From assembly GCA_902543145.1 (NCBI GenBank), contig CACBXG010000006.1, positions 38,531 through 102,530 on the forward strand: DNA of 64,000 bases, written 5' to 3'. Of this stretch, positions 53,112 through 62,705 are shown one piece after another. The notes below the pieces were generated by a model that was not told where the DNA came from, did no database searches, and saw only the letters and a program-made list of their open reading frames with translations. The stretch's first letter is position 1; each line of letters opens with the position of its first letter. Origin of the DNA: an uncultured SAR116 cluster alpha proteobacterium. GTDB lineage: Bacteria; Pseudomonadota; Alphaproteobacteria; Puniceispirillales; Marisalimonadaceae. A program made the translations under genes and the position numbers.

Positions 53112-54580
53112 ATAACACTTCAACTTTGAAGCCAGGTCATATTCAGGGCGAAACTGGCATATGGGAAATGGTAATTGGACTTGAAATACATGCACAAATT
53201 TCAAGTAAATCAAAATTGTTTTCAGGAGCGTCCGCTTCCTTTGGTTCTGAAGCTAATAGAAATGTATCCTTAGTCGATGCTGCAATGCCTGGCATGCTAC
53301 CAGTTATTAATGAGTTCTGTGTGGAACAAGCAGTTAAAACAGGACTGGCACTAAATGCAAAAATAAATAATGTTTCAGTTTTTGATAGAAAAAATTACTT
53401 TTACGCAGATTTACCTCAAGGATATCAGATAAGTCAATTTACTAAACCAATTGTAGGTGAAGGTGAAATTATAGTCGATTTAGATGACGAAGAACAAACG
53501 ATAATTGGTATTGAAAGATTACACTTAGAACAGGATGCAGGAAAATCACTTCATGATCAACATCCAACAAAATCATATATAGATTTAAACAGAACTGGTG
53601 TTGCATTAATGGAAATAGTTTCAAAGCCAGATATAAGATCACCTCAAGAAGCAGGTGCATACGTTAAAAAAATTAGATCTATACTGAGATATATTGGTGC
53701 CTGTGATGGAAACATGGAAGAAGGATCACTCAGAGCTGATTGCAATGTATCTGTTAGAAAGTCTGGAGAAGAATTTGGAACAAGATGTGAGATAAAAAAT
53801 CTAAATTCAATTAGATTTATTATTCAAGCAATACAATCTGAGGCGGAAAGACAAGTTGATATATTAGAGGAGGGTGGAACAATAGATCAAGAAACAAGAC
53901 TTTTTGACACTTCCACAGGAGAAACTAGATCAATGAGGAGTAAGGAAGATGCACACGATTATAGATATTTCCCTGATCCAGATTTATTACCTTTAGAATT
54001 TACAGAAAGTTGGGTTCAAGATATTAAAGAAAGTCTTCCAGAACTTCCAGATAGTCTTAAAAAAAGACTAGTTAAAGATTTTGGTATTACTTCTTATGAT
54101 GCCTCTATTCTTGTCGAAGAAAAAGATTACGTTGATTTTTACCAACAAGCAGCAAATGGAAGAGACGGAAAGCTTACAGCTAATTGGATGATAACTGAAT
54201 TATTTGGTGCTTTAAAAAAAGACAATTTGTCTTTCTCAGAATCACCAATTACTTCTGAAAATCTTGGGGAATTAATTTCTTTGATATCCAATGGAACTAT
54301 TTCAGGTAAAATAGCAAAAGAAGTATTTTCAGAGATGATGAAAAGTAAAAAGTCACCTTCTGAAATTGTAAAAGAAAAAGGACTTGAGCAAGTTTCTGAT
54401 GATTCAGAAATCTTAAAATTGATAGATCAAGTAATCTCAGACAACAAAGATAAGGTTAATGAATATTTAAGTGGAAAAGATAAACTTTTTGGTTTTTTTG
54501 TAGGACAAGTTATGAAATTATCCCAAGGTAAAGCTAATCCAGGCGTTGTTAATAAATTACTTAAAGAGAAACTTAAATAA
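53108..54580 (+). CDS. gatB: Asp/Glu-tRNA amidotransferase subunit B
   Basis: GatB binds the misacylated tRNA and phosphorylates the carboxylate. Motifs include [78 protein letters not shown] and [15 protein letters not shown]-terminal YqeY-like region is present. Length 490 aa. It ends 12 bp from the convergent transporter gene. Confidence 0.97.
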   Translation: MNNTSTLKPGHIQGETGIWEMVIGLEIHAQISSKSKLFSGASASFGSEANRNVSLVDAAMPGMLPVINEFCVEQAVKTGLALNAKINNVSVFDRKNYFYADLPQGYQISQFTKPIVGEGEIIVDLDDEEQTIIGIERLHLEQDAGKSLHDQHPTKSYIDLNRTGVALMEIVSKPDIRSPQEAGAYVKKIRSILRYIGACDGNMEEGSLRADCNVSVRKSGEEFGTRCEIKNLNSIRFIIQAIQSEAERQVDILEEGGTIDQETRLFDTSTGETRSMRSKEDAHDYRYFPDPDLLPLEFTESWVQDIKESLPELPDSLKKRLVKDFGITSYDASILVEEKDYVDFYQQAANGRDGKLTANWMITELFGALKKDNLSFSESPITSENLGELISLISNGTISGKIAKEVFSEMMKSKKSPSEIVKEKGLEQVSDDSEILKLIDQVISDNKDKVNEYLSGKDKLFGFFVGQVMKLSQGKANPGVVNKLLKEKLK

Positions 54581-54592
54581 AACTATTTATAA

Positions 54593-55498
54593 TTATTTCT
54601 TTATTCTCCAATTAGCTAGTTTAATTGCGGAGATTATTGATAAGAAACCTACAATCAATTTTAAAGTTATTTCTTCATTAAGTATAAAAGAGCCAAGTAA
54701 AATCGCAGATAGAGGATTGAATCCAAGAGAAATTGCTGCTTGAGTTGGGGAAATTAATTGAAGTGCTTTACCCCAACAATACATCATTAAAACTCCACCT
54801 GGAATGACTAACATTAATAATGCATAGATCTGAACTTCACCAATTTGATATATGTTTTCAAAAGATGAACCAAAAAACAAAGTTATAAGAAAATTAATTA
54901 ATGTACCACTGCCCATTATATAAATCATGACTGGTATGTTTCCATATTTATTTAAATACTTACCTGAAAAAACAGTAAAACATGACGCAGCAATTACTCC
55001 AATCATCATTAAAAAATCACCTTTCAATGTTTGACTGAAATTATTGCTTACACTTTCTGACAAGCAAAATGATACTCCTAGAACAGCTATAAAAACAGCT
55101 ACACACTTATTTATTGTAATTTTTTCTATATTAAAAAAAAAAGCTATTAATATAGTACAAAGTGGCATGGTTGCATAAAGTAATCCTGCTCTTGCTGCAG
55201 TTGTATGTTCAAGTCCTGCGGCCATAAAGTTAGGGAAAATTGTTATCATGGCTAATCCCAAAATTGCTAAAGGAATTTTGTCTTCTCTTATAAATTTTGT
55301 TTTTAAAAATACAGAAATAGAGAGCAAAAACAAAATAAGTCCAGTTAATCCATAACGTAAAAAACTAAGAGTAAATGGATCTAAATCATCAACAATTAGT
55401 CTTGTGAAAACAAAAGTTGATCCACCAAGTGCCGCTGAAAAGGACGCAAAAAATGATCCTAATATTAGATTTTTAAAAATTATTTTGTCTTTATTCAT
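54593..55498 (-). CDS. EamA/DMT family transporter
   Basis: This is a 301-residue membrane protein with ten predicted helices in two EamA repeats, of the drug/metabolite transporter superfamily. SFFASFSAALGGSTFVFTRLIVDDLDPFTLSFLRYGLTGLILFLL is the first-repeat hallmark; the second repeat has PGGVLMMYCWGKALQLISPTQAAISLGFNPLSAILLGSFILNEEIT. The substrate cannot be predicted. It marks the start of an accessory metabolic region and diverges from the aldo/keto reductase gene across 82 bp. Confidence 0.9.
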   Translation of the reverse strand: MNKDKIIFKNLILGSFFASFSAALGGSTFVFTRLIVDDLDPFTLSFLRYGLTGLILFLLSISVFLKTKFIREDKIPLAILGLAMITIFPNFMAAGLEHTTAARAGLLYATMPLCTILIAFFFNIEKITINKCVAVFIAVLGVSFCLSESVSNNFSQTLKGDFLMMIGVIAASCFTVFSGKYLNKYGNIPVMIYIMGSGTLINFLITLFFGSSFENIYQIGEVQIYALLMLVIPGGVLMMYCWGKALQLISPTQAAISLGFNPLSAILLGSFILNEEITLKLIVGFLSIISAIKLANWRIKK

Positions 55499-55580
55499 TA
55501 TTTTATTTTAAATAAGTTGAAATAAGAAGTATTCACTTACTAATCTAATACAACTAAAAATAGATAAAGATAGTAATATT

Positions 55581-56558
55581 ATGAAAAAATTAAAATTAGG
55601 TAGAACAGGATTGGATATATCCCAAGTTATTCTAGGTGGTGGTTGGGTTGGAGGATTATTTATTGACCCTAATTTTGATATAATGGAGAAAGCAATTGAA
55701 CTTTCAATTAAGGCTGGCATTAATTGGATTGATACAGCTGAAAGTTATAGCGATGGTAAATCTGAAAAAAATATTGGTTATTTAACAAGTTCTCTTCCTG
55801 CTTCAGATAAATTACAGATATCTTCGAAAGCTAGATTAGATCCTACTATTTCAGAAACGTTCGTTTCACAGTTAGATAGAAAATTAGACAACACACTAAA
55901 TAGATTAAAGGTAGATAAATTAGAATTATATCAATTACATAATAGAATAACTATTGAAGAAAGTAATGATACTCTAACCTTCTCACAATTATTAACTAAT
56001 AATGTTTGTGAGACAATGACAAAGCTTAAAGAAGATGGACGTGTTAAAAATATCGGACTTACAGCTTTAGGGGATACAGAATCTATAAGAAAAATTATAC
56101 AAACTGGTCATTTTGATACAGCTCAAATTTATTATAATCTGTTAAATCCAAGTGCTAATTTTAGAGAAAGAGGTAATTGGGGTGACCATGATTTTTCTGG
56201 TTTAATTGCAGATTGTCAAAAGTTTGAGATGGGCATAATGGGTATAAGGATTTTTGCAGCTGGATTGTTAGCTACAGACGTAAGGCATGGTAGAGAAATT
56301 CCAGTTACTCACGTTATTAATATGAAAGAAGAAGAAAGGCGTGTTAAAAAAATTTTTCAATTAGTAGGTGACTCCTATGGCAATAGAGCTCAATTCGCTC
56401 TGAGATATGGTTTATCCAATAAAAGTTTGAACTGTGTTGTATTAGGCTTGGCTTCCTTAGATCATTTAAAAAATTCTTTGCAAGCAGTTGAGATGGGGTC
56501 ATTGCCAGATGATTTGTTGATAAAAATATCTGAATTACAAAATTCCAATTTTATCTGA
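55581..56558 (+). CDS. Aldo/keto reductase
   Basis: This is an NAD(P)H-dependent oxidoreductase of the aldo/keto reductase superfamily, 325 aa. The catalytic tetrad can be read: Asp and Tyr in NWIDTAESYSDGKSE, Lys in ISSKARLD and His in LYQLHNRI. The N-terminus KLGRTGLDISQVILGGGWVGG is typical of the D-threo-aldose/L-galactose dehydrogenase-like branch. The specific substrate is unknown. It precedes the PanE-like gene with a 74-bp gap. Confidence 0.88.
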   Translation: MKKLKLGRTGLDISQVILGGGWVGGLFIDPNFDIMEKAIELSIKAGINWIDTAESYSDGKSEKNIGYLTSSLPASDKLQISSKARLDPTISETFVSQLDRKLDNTLNRLKVDKLELYQLHNRITIEESNDTLTFSQLLTNNVCETMTKLKEDGRVKNIGLTALGDTESIRKIIQTGHFDTAQIYYNLLNPSANFRERGNWGDHDFSGLIADCQKFEMGIMGIRIFAAGLLATDVRHGREIPVTHVINMKEEERRVKKIFQLVGDSYGNRAQFALRYGLSNKSLNCVVLGLASLDHLKNSLQAVEMGSLPDDLLIKISELQNSNFI

Positions 56559-56632
56559 TTTTACATTTATATCGACTTAAGATTGAAGCAACCATATAAC
56601 TTAAATAATAAAATTAAAGTGTCAGGGCTTAT

Positions 56633-57547
56633 ATGAAAATACTAGTATTAGGAATTGGAGGAATCGGAGGTTTTTTTGGAGGATACCTTCAAGATAGTGG
56701 TGCTGATGTAACTTTTTTAGTTAGACCAAAAAGAAAAGAGCTATTATTAAAAAATAATTTAAAGATTATTAGTCCACTTGGTAACCTAAATTTAGAACCT
56801 AATTTAGTTTTATCGAATGAATTAAAACCAATCTACGATATTGTTCTAGTTTCCTGTAAAACCTATGATTTAGATCAAGCCATGCGAGATTTAAAAGGGG
56901 TTAGAGGAAAGGGTATGATTATCCCTTTTTTGAATGGGTTTACTCACATGGAAAAATTAGATAAAGAATTTGGAAGTGAAAATGTAATTGGAGGTGTAGC
57001 TCACATAAGCTCAACTATAAATAATGATGGTGCAATAGAACATTTTAGTGAATTTAAAAAAATAACTTTTGGTGATAGAAAAAAACACCAAAGTAATGAT
57101 CTTGTATCATTTTATAACATTTGCAAAAGAACTAAATTTGACGTTTCTATATCAGAAGATATTACCTTAGATTTGTGGAAAAAATGGGTTTTTATTGCAA
57201 CTGTTGCTGGGGCTACAACGTTGTTTAATTGTCCACTTGGAGAAATAAGTGAACATGCAGTTGGTAAAAAAACTTTATCTGACTTGTACGATGAATGTAG
57301 ATCAATAGCAAAATTTAATGGCTATATTATTAGTGATTTGGAAACAGAAAATGTTTTGATAAATATAATGACACCCGGATCACTTATTAAAGCCTCAATG
57401 CTTAGAGACATAGAAAAAAAAGGATTCACTGAGCATGAAGAAATATTTGGAGATTTAATTGCAGAAGCAGAAAAATTTAACCTTGATTGCCCAATTCTTA
57501 AAGCGTGTCATTTAAGGATGAAAATTTACAAAGAAAATCTAAATTAA
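56633..57547 (+). CDS. Ketopantoate reductase family protein (PanE/ApbA-like)
   Basis: This 304-residue protein has the N-terminal dinucleotide motif KILVLGIGGIGGFFGGYLQDSGADVTFLVR, the family segments LVSCKTYDLDQAM and IPFLNGFTHMEKLD (Asn), and the catalytic-Lys region DLWKKWVFIATVAGATTLF. It may be the pantoate-forming PanE of coenzyme A synthesis or a paralogous 2-oxoacid reductase; the catabolic surroundings leave the choice open. It ends 3 bp from the convergent aspartate-dehydrogenase-like gene. Confidence 0.82.
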   Translation: MKILVLGIGGIGGFFGGYLQDSGADVTFLVRPKRKELLLKNNLKIISPLGNLNLEPNLVLSNELKPIYDIVLVSCKTYDLDQAMRDLKGVRGKGMIIPFLNGFTHMEKLDKEFGSENVIGGVAHISSTINNDGAIEHFSEFKKITFGDRKKHQSNDLVSFYNICKRTKFDVSISEDITLDLWKKWVFIATVAGATTLFNCPLGEISEHAVGKKTLSDLYDECRSIAKFNGYIISDLETENVLINIMTPGSLIKASMLRDIEKKGFTEHEEIFGDLIAEAEKFNLDCPILKACHLRMKIYKENLN

Positions 57548-57550
57548 TTT

Positions 57551-58351
57551 TTAAGATCCAACTTTAAGGGAAGATTTTAGACCTCTTAAACAAGCAATCA
57601 CACTTAATCCCGTAATTCTTCCAGTTCCTGGATTTTCTGGTGTTTGAACATTTTGAATAGACATTTCAAATTCTGCGCTGTCCGATTTTACCTCGACTTT
57701 ATGGGTGTTTCTTTGTAGATTTGGATCTGCCCATATTTCAAGTTGTGTTTTATTAGCGCCTATACCCGCTAGCCCAACAGCAGCAGCTACATTGACATTT
57801 GCTGGAAAAGCTTTTGCACCATCAGTAGCTGAGCCTTTGAAAATTAATTTAGCTTCTGATAATTGATTAAGTTCTATTTTGTTTTTTATGACATATGGTG
57901 CTTTTGAAAGTGCATTAGGTGGTTTCCGAGTAGTCATTTTAACAGAATGAATTGTGGATTCTGCAGCTGCTCTTAATGCATCTAAACCTAATATAGCACC
58001 TGTTGCTAAAATTATTTGAGAGTTATTTTTTTTTGGTGTTTCAATTAAATCAAAATTATCAAGTATACCGGAACCACTAACAGTTATTAATGTTTTACCA
58101 TCATTAATACATCGAGTTGCAATATCTCTAAATGCTTCTTTTGGAGCACAATCTATAATAATTTGACAATTATTAATCAAAGTTTTTAGGTCAAAAATTT
58201 CGATACTTTTTTTAAATTTTGAAATTCTTTCTTCCGCGTTTGTTTTGCTTCTAGAAGAAATTCCATATAGATAAAAATTTTCTACGCCTTCTAAGAGTGC
58301 TTTAGCTACTTCTGTTCCTATTGAGCCAAAACCAACGATACCAACATTCAT
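57551..58351 (-). CDS. L-aspartate dehydrogenase-like protein (NadX/DUF108 family)
   Basis: This family oxidises L-aspartate to iminoaspartate with NAD(P), feeding NAD synthesis or amino acid breakdown. The 266 residues contain the Rossmann motif NVGIVGFGSIGTEVAKAL, the family core TGAILGLDALRAAAESTIHSVKMTTRKPP, GSATDGAKAFPANVNVAAAVGLAGIG, and ADPNLQRNTHKVEV with the conserved His. It lies 18 bp downstream of the gamma-glutamyltransferase gene on the same strand, so the two probably share a transcript. That pairing suggests release and then oxidation of an amino acid. Confidence 0.82.
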   Translation of the reverse strand: MNVGIVGFGSIGTEVAKALLEGVENFYLYGISSRSKTNAEERISKFKKSIEIFDLKTLINNCQIIIDCAPKEAFRDIATRCINDGKTLITVSGSGILDNFDLIETPKKNNSQIILATGAILGLDALRAAAESTIHSVKMTTRKPPNALSKAPYVIKNKIELNQLSEAKLIFKGSATDGAKAFPANVNVAAAVGLAGIGANKTQLEIWADPNLQRNTHKVEVKSDSAEFEMSIQNVQTPENPGTGRITGLSVIACLRGLKSSLKVGS

Positions 58352-58369
58352 CTTTTTACCCTAATGTAT

Positions 58370-60178
58370 TTATCTTCCAATTGCGTAACCTTGCATAAAT
58401 CTTGGATTAGCTGCCGCTTTTAAAATTGCATTATTCTTTGAAGCTGCAGTCATTCTGCCAAGACTCCAGTCATCATCAATTATTACTTTATGTCCTTTTT
58501 TAATAAGTTCATCAATAGTCTCCATAGGAAATCTTCTTTCAATTGCTAGATGACCAATATTAGTTTCTCTTGGATAGAATGAATTTGGAAAATGTGCAGT
58601 GCTGAAACCTGGGGCATCAATTGCTTCTTGAAGGTTGAGTCCAAAATGTACATGTCTTAAAAACAAATGAAGAGACCATTGATCTTGTTGATCACCTCCT
58701 GGTGTACCAAAAACCATATAAGGCAGTCCATCTTTCAAAGCAAGACTTGGAGATAAAGTAGTTCTAGGTCTTCTTTTTGGACCAATGCAAGCTGGGGAAT
58801 TTTCGTCTAACCAAAACATTTGCCCTCTATTAGATAAACAAAATCCAAGATTTGGAATTATTGGAGAGCTTTGCAACCAACCTCCACTGGGAGTGCCAGC
58901 AATCATATTTCCCCATTTATCAATTATATCAAAATGAGTAGTGTCTCCTTTTGTATCCCCAAGACTGGATGGATTAGGTTCGTCAAACCTCGCTACAGTA
59001 GGTTCTCCAATATCAAATTTTGAAAATGACTCTGGCGTACCACCTTTTGGTCTTACCAACACTTTCCCTCCAAAACCTGGTATAACTCCTGGTCTTACTT
59101 CCATTGAGGCTTCTTTGGATATTAAATTTCTTCTTGTAACATTGTATTCTTCACTCAATAAAATATCCATAGGCACTTCGTTGAAATTTGTATCTCCATA
59201 AAAAGCCTCTCTATCAGCAAAAGCTAATTTAGTTGCTTCTACAACTAAGTGTACAAACTCAGGAGAATTTTCATCTAATGAATCTAAATCAAATTCTTTT
59301 AGCAATGCTAATTGCTGTAAAAAAGTTGGACCTTGGCCCCAAGGTCCAGTTTTGCAAACTGTATAGTTTTTGTAATCATAACATAAAGGTTTTTCAATAG
59401 TTGCAGACCAATTAGCTAGATCATCTCCAGTTAATAAACCTTTATGTCTTTTTTCAGTTGTATCCATAAACTCATTATTTTTGCAAAAATCTTCTATTTC
59501 TTGTGCAATAAAACCCTGACTCCATATTAAACGAGCTTGTTTGATTTGTTCTTTACGATCATTGGATTTGTTTTCTGCTTCCTCAATAATTCTTAAATAT
59601 GTTTTAGCCATTTTTTTATTAGTAAAAAAATCACCAATGGAAGGAACTTTCCCATATGGGAGATAAATTCCTGCTGAACTTGTCCATTCTGTTTTAAACA
59701 GTTCTTCAACTGATTTGATTGTATTAATTATGTTTGGAACTAAAGGATAACCTTTTATTGCAATACCTATCGCTGGTTCTAAAACAGTCCTTAATGACAT
59801 AGTTCCATAGTTAAGTAAAAGAAGCATCCAAGCATCAAATGCGCCTGGAACGACAGCAGGCAACAAGCCACTTCCTGGAACTATATTTAAATTCATATCA
59901 CTAAAAGTTTTCAAAGATGCAGAATTTGGAGCAACACCCTGGCCACATATTACAACAGGGTTTTCTCCATTAGGGCATAAGATTAAAGGAACCTCTCCAC
60001 CTGGTCCATTTAGGTGAGGTTCAACTACCTGAAGTGCAAATCCAGTGGCAACAGCAGCATCAAATGCGTTTCCATTTTTCTCTAAAATTGACATACCAAC
60101 TGCAGATGCAATCCAATGAGTAGAAGTAACAACTCCAAAGTTGCCAACAATTTCAGGTCTTGTAGTAAATTTACTCAT
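58370..60178 (-). CDS. Gamma-glutamyltransferase family protein
   Basis: GGT-type Ntn hydrolases cleave gamma-glutamyl bonds (glutathione and related compounds) after self-processing. The catalytic Thr is in GDTTHFDIIDKWGNMIAGTPSGGWLQSSP, and the N-terminal region (GNFGVVTSTHWIASAVGMSILEKNGNAFDAAVATGFALQVVEPHLNGPGG) and GTPGGDQQDQWSLHLFLRHVHFGLNLQEAIDAPGF match. The start at 60178 (MSKFTTRPE) with a GGAAA ribosome site is preferred over 60211. No signal peptide is visible, unlike E. coli GGT, so it may act in the cytoplasm or on a different substrate. Confidence 0.88.
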   Translation of the reverse strand: MSKFTTRPEIVGNFGVVTSTHWIASAVGMSILEKNGNAFDAAVATGFALQVVEPHLNGPGGEVPLILCPNGENPVVICGQGVAPNSASLKTFSDMNLNIVPGSGLLPAVVPGAFDAWMLLLLNYGTMSLRTVLEPAIGIAIKGYPLVPNIINTIKSVEELFKTEWTSSAGIYLPYGKVPSIGDFFTNKKMAKTYLRIIEEAENKSNDRKEQIKQARLIWSQGFIAQEIEDFCKNNEFMDTTEKRHKGLLTGDDLANWSATIEKPLCYDYKNYTVCKTGPWGQGPTFLQQLALLKEFDLDSLDENSPEFVHLVVEATKLAFADREAFYGDTNFNEVPMDILLSEEYNVTRRNLISKEASMEVRPGVIPGFGGKVLVRPKGGTPESFSKFDIGEPTVARFDEPNPSSLGDTKGDTTHFDIIDKWGNMIAGTPSGGWLQSSPIIPNLGFCLSNRGQMFWLDENSPACIGPKRRPRTTLSPSLALKDGLPYMVFGTPGGDQQDQWSLHLFLRHVHFGLNLQEAIDAPGFSTAHFPNSFYPRETNIGHLAIERRFPMETIDELIKKGHKVIIDDDWSLGRMTAASKNNAILKAAANPRFMQGYAIGR

Positions 60179-60227
60179 TTTATTTCCAATATAAAATTTT
60201 ATTATTTTCAATATAATATTTTATTAA

Positions 60228-60256
60228 TTGACTCTTATTAAAGAACTAAGAGAATA
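60228..60256 (+). promoter_or_regulatory. Possible tct promoter with overlapping inverted repeat
   Basis: TTGACT (60228-60233) is followed after 17 bases by AGAATA, a weak sigma-70 pair. CTCTTA-N9-TAAGAG (60232-60252) is an inverted repeat covering the spacer, a plausible operator for the uptake genes. It lies in the 127-bp gap between divergent GGT and tctC genes. The -10 match is poor. Confidence 0.3.
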
Positions 60257-60305
60257 TAAATTGATAATCATCAAAATTAAAATAAACAAATTTGTGGAGA
60301 TAACA

Positions 60306-61283
60306 ATGCCTATTAAAAATTTATTTAAAGCGAGTTTGGCTGGGGCAGCTTTATTAGCTTTATCATTTACAGGAGCTTCAGCAGCTCCAAGTATTCCTTG
60401 TGGCACTGCAAAACTAATTGTTCCATGGGGAGCAGGCGGTGGTACAGATGTCATATTTAGACAGATGGTCGAAAAAGTAAATAAAAGTGGAGCAAAGCCA
60501 CAGCTACAAGTCGTGAACGTTGGTGGCCAAGGTGGAAACAAAGGAGCTAAACAAGCTTCTAAAGCTAAACCTGATGGTTGTACTTTGTTTGCAATTCACC
60601 AAAGTGCTATAACTAGTTATTTTACTGGTAGAATAGATATTACTTGGGATGCATTTGAAACTATTTCTATGGTTACATCAACACCTTCTATAATAGGCGC
60701 AAATGTAAACACACCATATAATAATATATCAGAATTAGTTGCTGCTGCGAAAAAGGCACCAGGAACAATCACAGCAGGTGGAACTTTTGGTTCAACAAGT
60801 CAGTTTGTTTTTCTTTTATTAGAGGATGCAACTGGTGTAAAATTTAAACATGTATCATATGATGGTACAAAACAAAGAATGACTGCTTTGTTAGCAGATA
60901 ATATAAAGTTGGGAGAGATCAATTTGGCTGCAGCTATTAAATTTATCAAAGCTGGTAAATTAAAAGCGCTTGGCGTTACTAATGATGCAAGACTTGATCA
61001 AATTCCTGATATTAAAACAGCACAAGAGCAGGGTGCTAAGGTTATATTTGCCGTTGAAAGAGGGGTTGTTGCTCCAAAAGGAACATCTCCAGAAATTGTA
61101 AATCATTATGCAAAAATGTTTGAAGGCGCTGCTATGGATAAAGATTTTAAAGCTGCTATGCACAAAAAAGGTATTTTGATTAATTATAAAGGACCTGAAG
61201 ATTATAAGAAACATTTTCAAGCAACTTATGATTATTGGAAGCCAATAGCAAAACAAGTCGGTGTATATAAAAGAAAAGACTAA
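60306..61283 (+). CDS. Tripartite tricarboxylate transporter substrate-binding protein (TctC family)
   Basis: TctC-family proteins are periplasmic receptors that hand carboxylates to TctAB. The start is ATG 60306 with ribosome site GGAGA; the track start (60228) is a TTG in the promoter region. A signal peptide (FKASLAGAALLALSFTGASA) precedes the mature receptor: IVPWGAGGGTDVIFRQMVE, GGQGGNKGAKQASKAKPDG, ATGVKFKHVSYDGTKQRMTALLADNI. Length about 325 aa is normal. TctC receptors bind citrate, nicotinate, terephthalate, amino acids and others, so the ligand is unknown. Confidence 0.93.
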   Translation: MPIKNLFKASLAGAALLALSFTGASAAPSIPCGTAKLIVPWGAGGGTDVIFRQMVEKVNKSGAKPQLQVVNVGGQGGNKGAKQASKAKPDGCTLFAIHQSAITSYFTGRIDITWDAFETISMVTSTPSIIGANVNTPYNNISELVAAAKKAPGTITAGGTFGSTSQFVFLLLEDATGVKFKHVSYDGTKQRMTALLADNIKLGEINLAAAIKFIKAGKLKALGVTNDARLDQIPDIKTAQEQGAKVIFAVERGVVAPKGTSPEIVNHYAKMFEGAAMDKDFKAAMHKKGILINYKGPEDYKKHFQATYDYWKPIAKQVGVYKRKD

Positions 61284-61290
61284 ATTTGAA

Positions 61291-61321
61291 AAAGAAGAGG
61301 TAACTAGTTTATCTCTTCTTT
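61291..61321 (+). terminator. 13-bp hairpin between tctC and tctB
   Basis: AAAGAAGAGGTAA-CTAGT-TTATCTCTTCTTT pairs over 13 bp with one G-U wobble. It lies 8 bases after the tctC stop and 12 before tctB, with only a short U-run inside its own arm. It probably protects the tctC transcript or partly terminates there, favouring the receptor over the membrane subunits. Confidence 0.6.
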
Positions 61322-61333
61322 AAATAAATCATT

Positions 61334-61822
61334 ATGAGTATTAACAAAGACACAATCGTAGCTATATTTCTATTATTATTCTGTGGGATAATGATCAATA
61401 GTAGTTTTGATATTGAAGACCCTGGTTATCAAGGAATGAAAGCAAGTTTTTGGCCAACTATAGTTTTATGTCTCTTATCAGTTATGTCATTGGTTATGTT
61501 AATCAAATCTATGGTTTCTCCAACTGATAATAACTTAAATTCTGAAAATACAAATTCACAAAATATTTTTTTAAAATACAAGAATGCCTCAATATGTTTT
61601 TTAATGTTTATTCTTTTTTTAGCATTTCTAGATTATTTAGGAATGTTAATTGGAGGCGTTTTGTTTGTGTTTGGGTTACTTACTTTATTAGGTGGGTTTG
61701 ACATAAAAAAAATTATAAATCATTCAATTATTTCAATTGTTACAATAGGAATTATGTGGTCAATATTTACCTTTGGTTTAAAAGTTATTTTACCAGAGGG
61801 CGAAATTCTAAGAATTTGGTAA
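61334..61822 (+). CDS. Tripartite tricarboxylate transporter small permease (TctB family)
   Basis: TctB is the small membrane subunit of the TTT uptake system. The 162 residues show four hydrophobic segments, beginning DTIVAIFLLLFCGIMINSSF and including ASFWPTIVLCLLSVMSLVMLIKSM and the paired helices LMFILFLAFLDYLGMLIGGVLFVFGLLTLLGG. Sequence is poorly conserved across the family, so order (tctC-tctB-tctA), size and topology support the call. It lies 4 bp before tctA. Confidence 0.85.
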   Translation: MSINKDTIVAIFLLLFCGIMINSSFDIEDPGYQGMKASFWPTIVLCLLSVMSLVMLIKSMVSPTDNNLNSENTNSQNIFLKYKNASICFLMFILFLAFLDYLGMLIGGVLFVFGLLTLLGGFDIKKIINHSIISIVTIGIMWSIFTFGLKVILPEGEILRIW

Positions 61823-61826
61823 ATTT

Positions 61827-62705
61827 ATGATAGATGTTATTTTACAGGCCTTCGCAAGCATAGTTTTAGATCCAGTTACACTTGGATTAATGTTTGTAGG
61901 CACACTCGCTGGTATTTTAGCAGGTGCTATTCCAGGTTTTACTATAGCAATGGGCGTAATTTTAACGCTACCATTTACTTTTGGTATGACTGCAGTTCAG
62001 GGATTAGCAACCATGCTTGGGGTTTTTGTCGGCGGCTTCTCAGGAGGATTAATGTCATGCATGTTAACGGGGATACCAGGTACTCCGTCTTCAGTTGCTA
62101 CAACCTTTGATGGTTTTCCTTTAGTAAGATCAGGTAGACCAGGCCTCGCGCTAGGGTTAGGATTATGGTCTTCTTTTTTTGGTGGAATGATTAGTGCAGT
62201 AATTTTAGTTGCTTTAGCACCACAATTAGCTTTTTTAGGTTTAGAGTTTGGTCCTTGGGATTATTTTTCATTAATTATTTTCGCATTAACAATCACAGTA
62301 AGTTTATCAGGTGGTAATATTACTAAAGGTTTGATTGCTGGACTACTAGGATTATTTGCCGCAACAGTAGGTGAAGACGAGATTAATGGAGTTGCAAGAT
62401 TTACCTTCGGTTTTGATGATTTCAAACAAGGATTTGCATTTTTACCAGTTCTAATTGGATTATTTGCTTTTTCACAATTATTAACAGATGTAGAAGACGA
62501 CAAAAGGGCAAAAAGCCCACTTATGTCTCAGTCTGGAACTGTTGTGAAAGTTGAGCATAGGCAAGCAATATTAATAATTTTAAAAAGATGGGTTAATTTA
62601 TTTAGGTCAAGTTTCATAGGTATTTTTACTGGAATTTTGCCTGCCGCTGGTGGTTCAATTTCAAATATTTTAGCATATGATCAAGCAAAAAAAAGCTTCA
62701 CCTAA
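61827..62705 (+). CDS. TctA large permease, N-terminal part, broken by frameshift
   Basis: TctA is the 11-12 helix permease of the TTT system. This first fragment carries the family N-terminus: LGLMFVGTLAGILAGAIPGFTIAMGVILTLPFTFGM, GLMSCMLTGIPGTPSSVATTFDGFPLVRSGRPGLALGLGLWSSFFGGM, and ends ILPAAGGSISNILAYDQAKKSFT at a premature stop. The next frame resumes the same protein. The break is at an A8 run; seven As would give one 548-residue reading frame. It may be a pseudogene, a sequencing error or slippage-rescued. Confidence 0.88.
   Translation: MIDVILQAFASIVLDPVTLGLMFVGTLAGILAGAIPGFTIAMGVILTLPFTFGMTAVQGLATMLGVFVGGFSGGLMSCMLTGIPGTPSSVATTFDGFPLVRSGRPGLALGLGLWSSFFGGMISAVILVALAPQLAFLGLEFGPWDYFSLIIFALTITVSLSGGNITKGLIAGLLGLFAATVGEDEINGVARFTFGFDDFKQGFAFLPVLIGLFAFSQLLTDVEDDKRAKSPLMSQSGTVVKVEHRQAILIILKRWVNLFRSSFIGIFTGILPAAGGSISNILAYDQAKKSFT

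Noticed and set aside
54546-54743. 65-aa plus-strand ORF across the gatB end and DMT transporter gene
   Set aside because: It overlaps two real genes and its sequence is an antisense reading of the transporter C-terminus.
62687-62694. Programmed -1 ribosomal frameshift at the A run
   Set aside because: Joining the frames requires a +1 shift (or -2), not -1, and no downstream pseudoknot or stop-codon pause site is evident; indel, sequencing error or transcriptional slippage is simpler.
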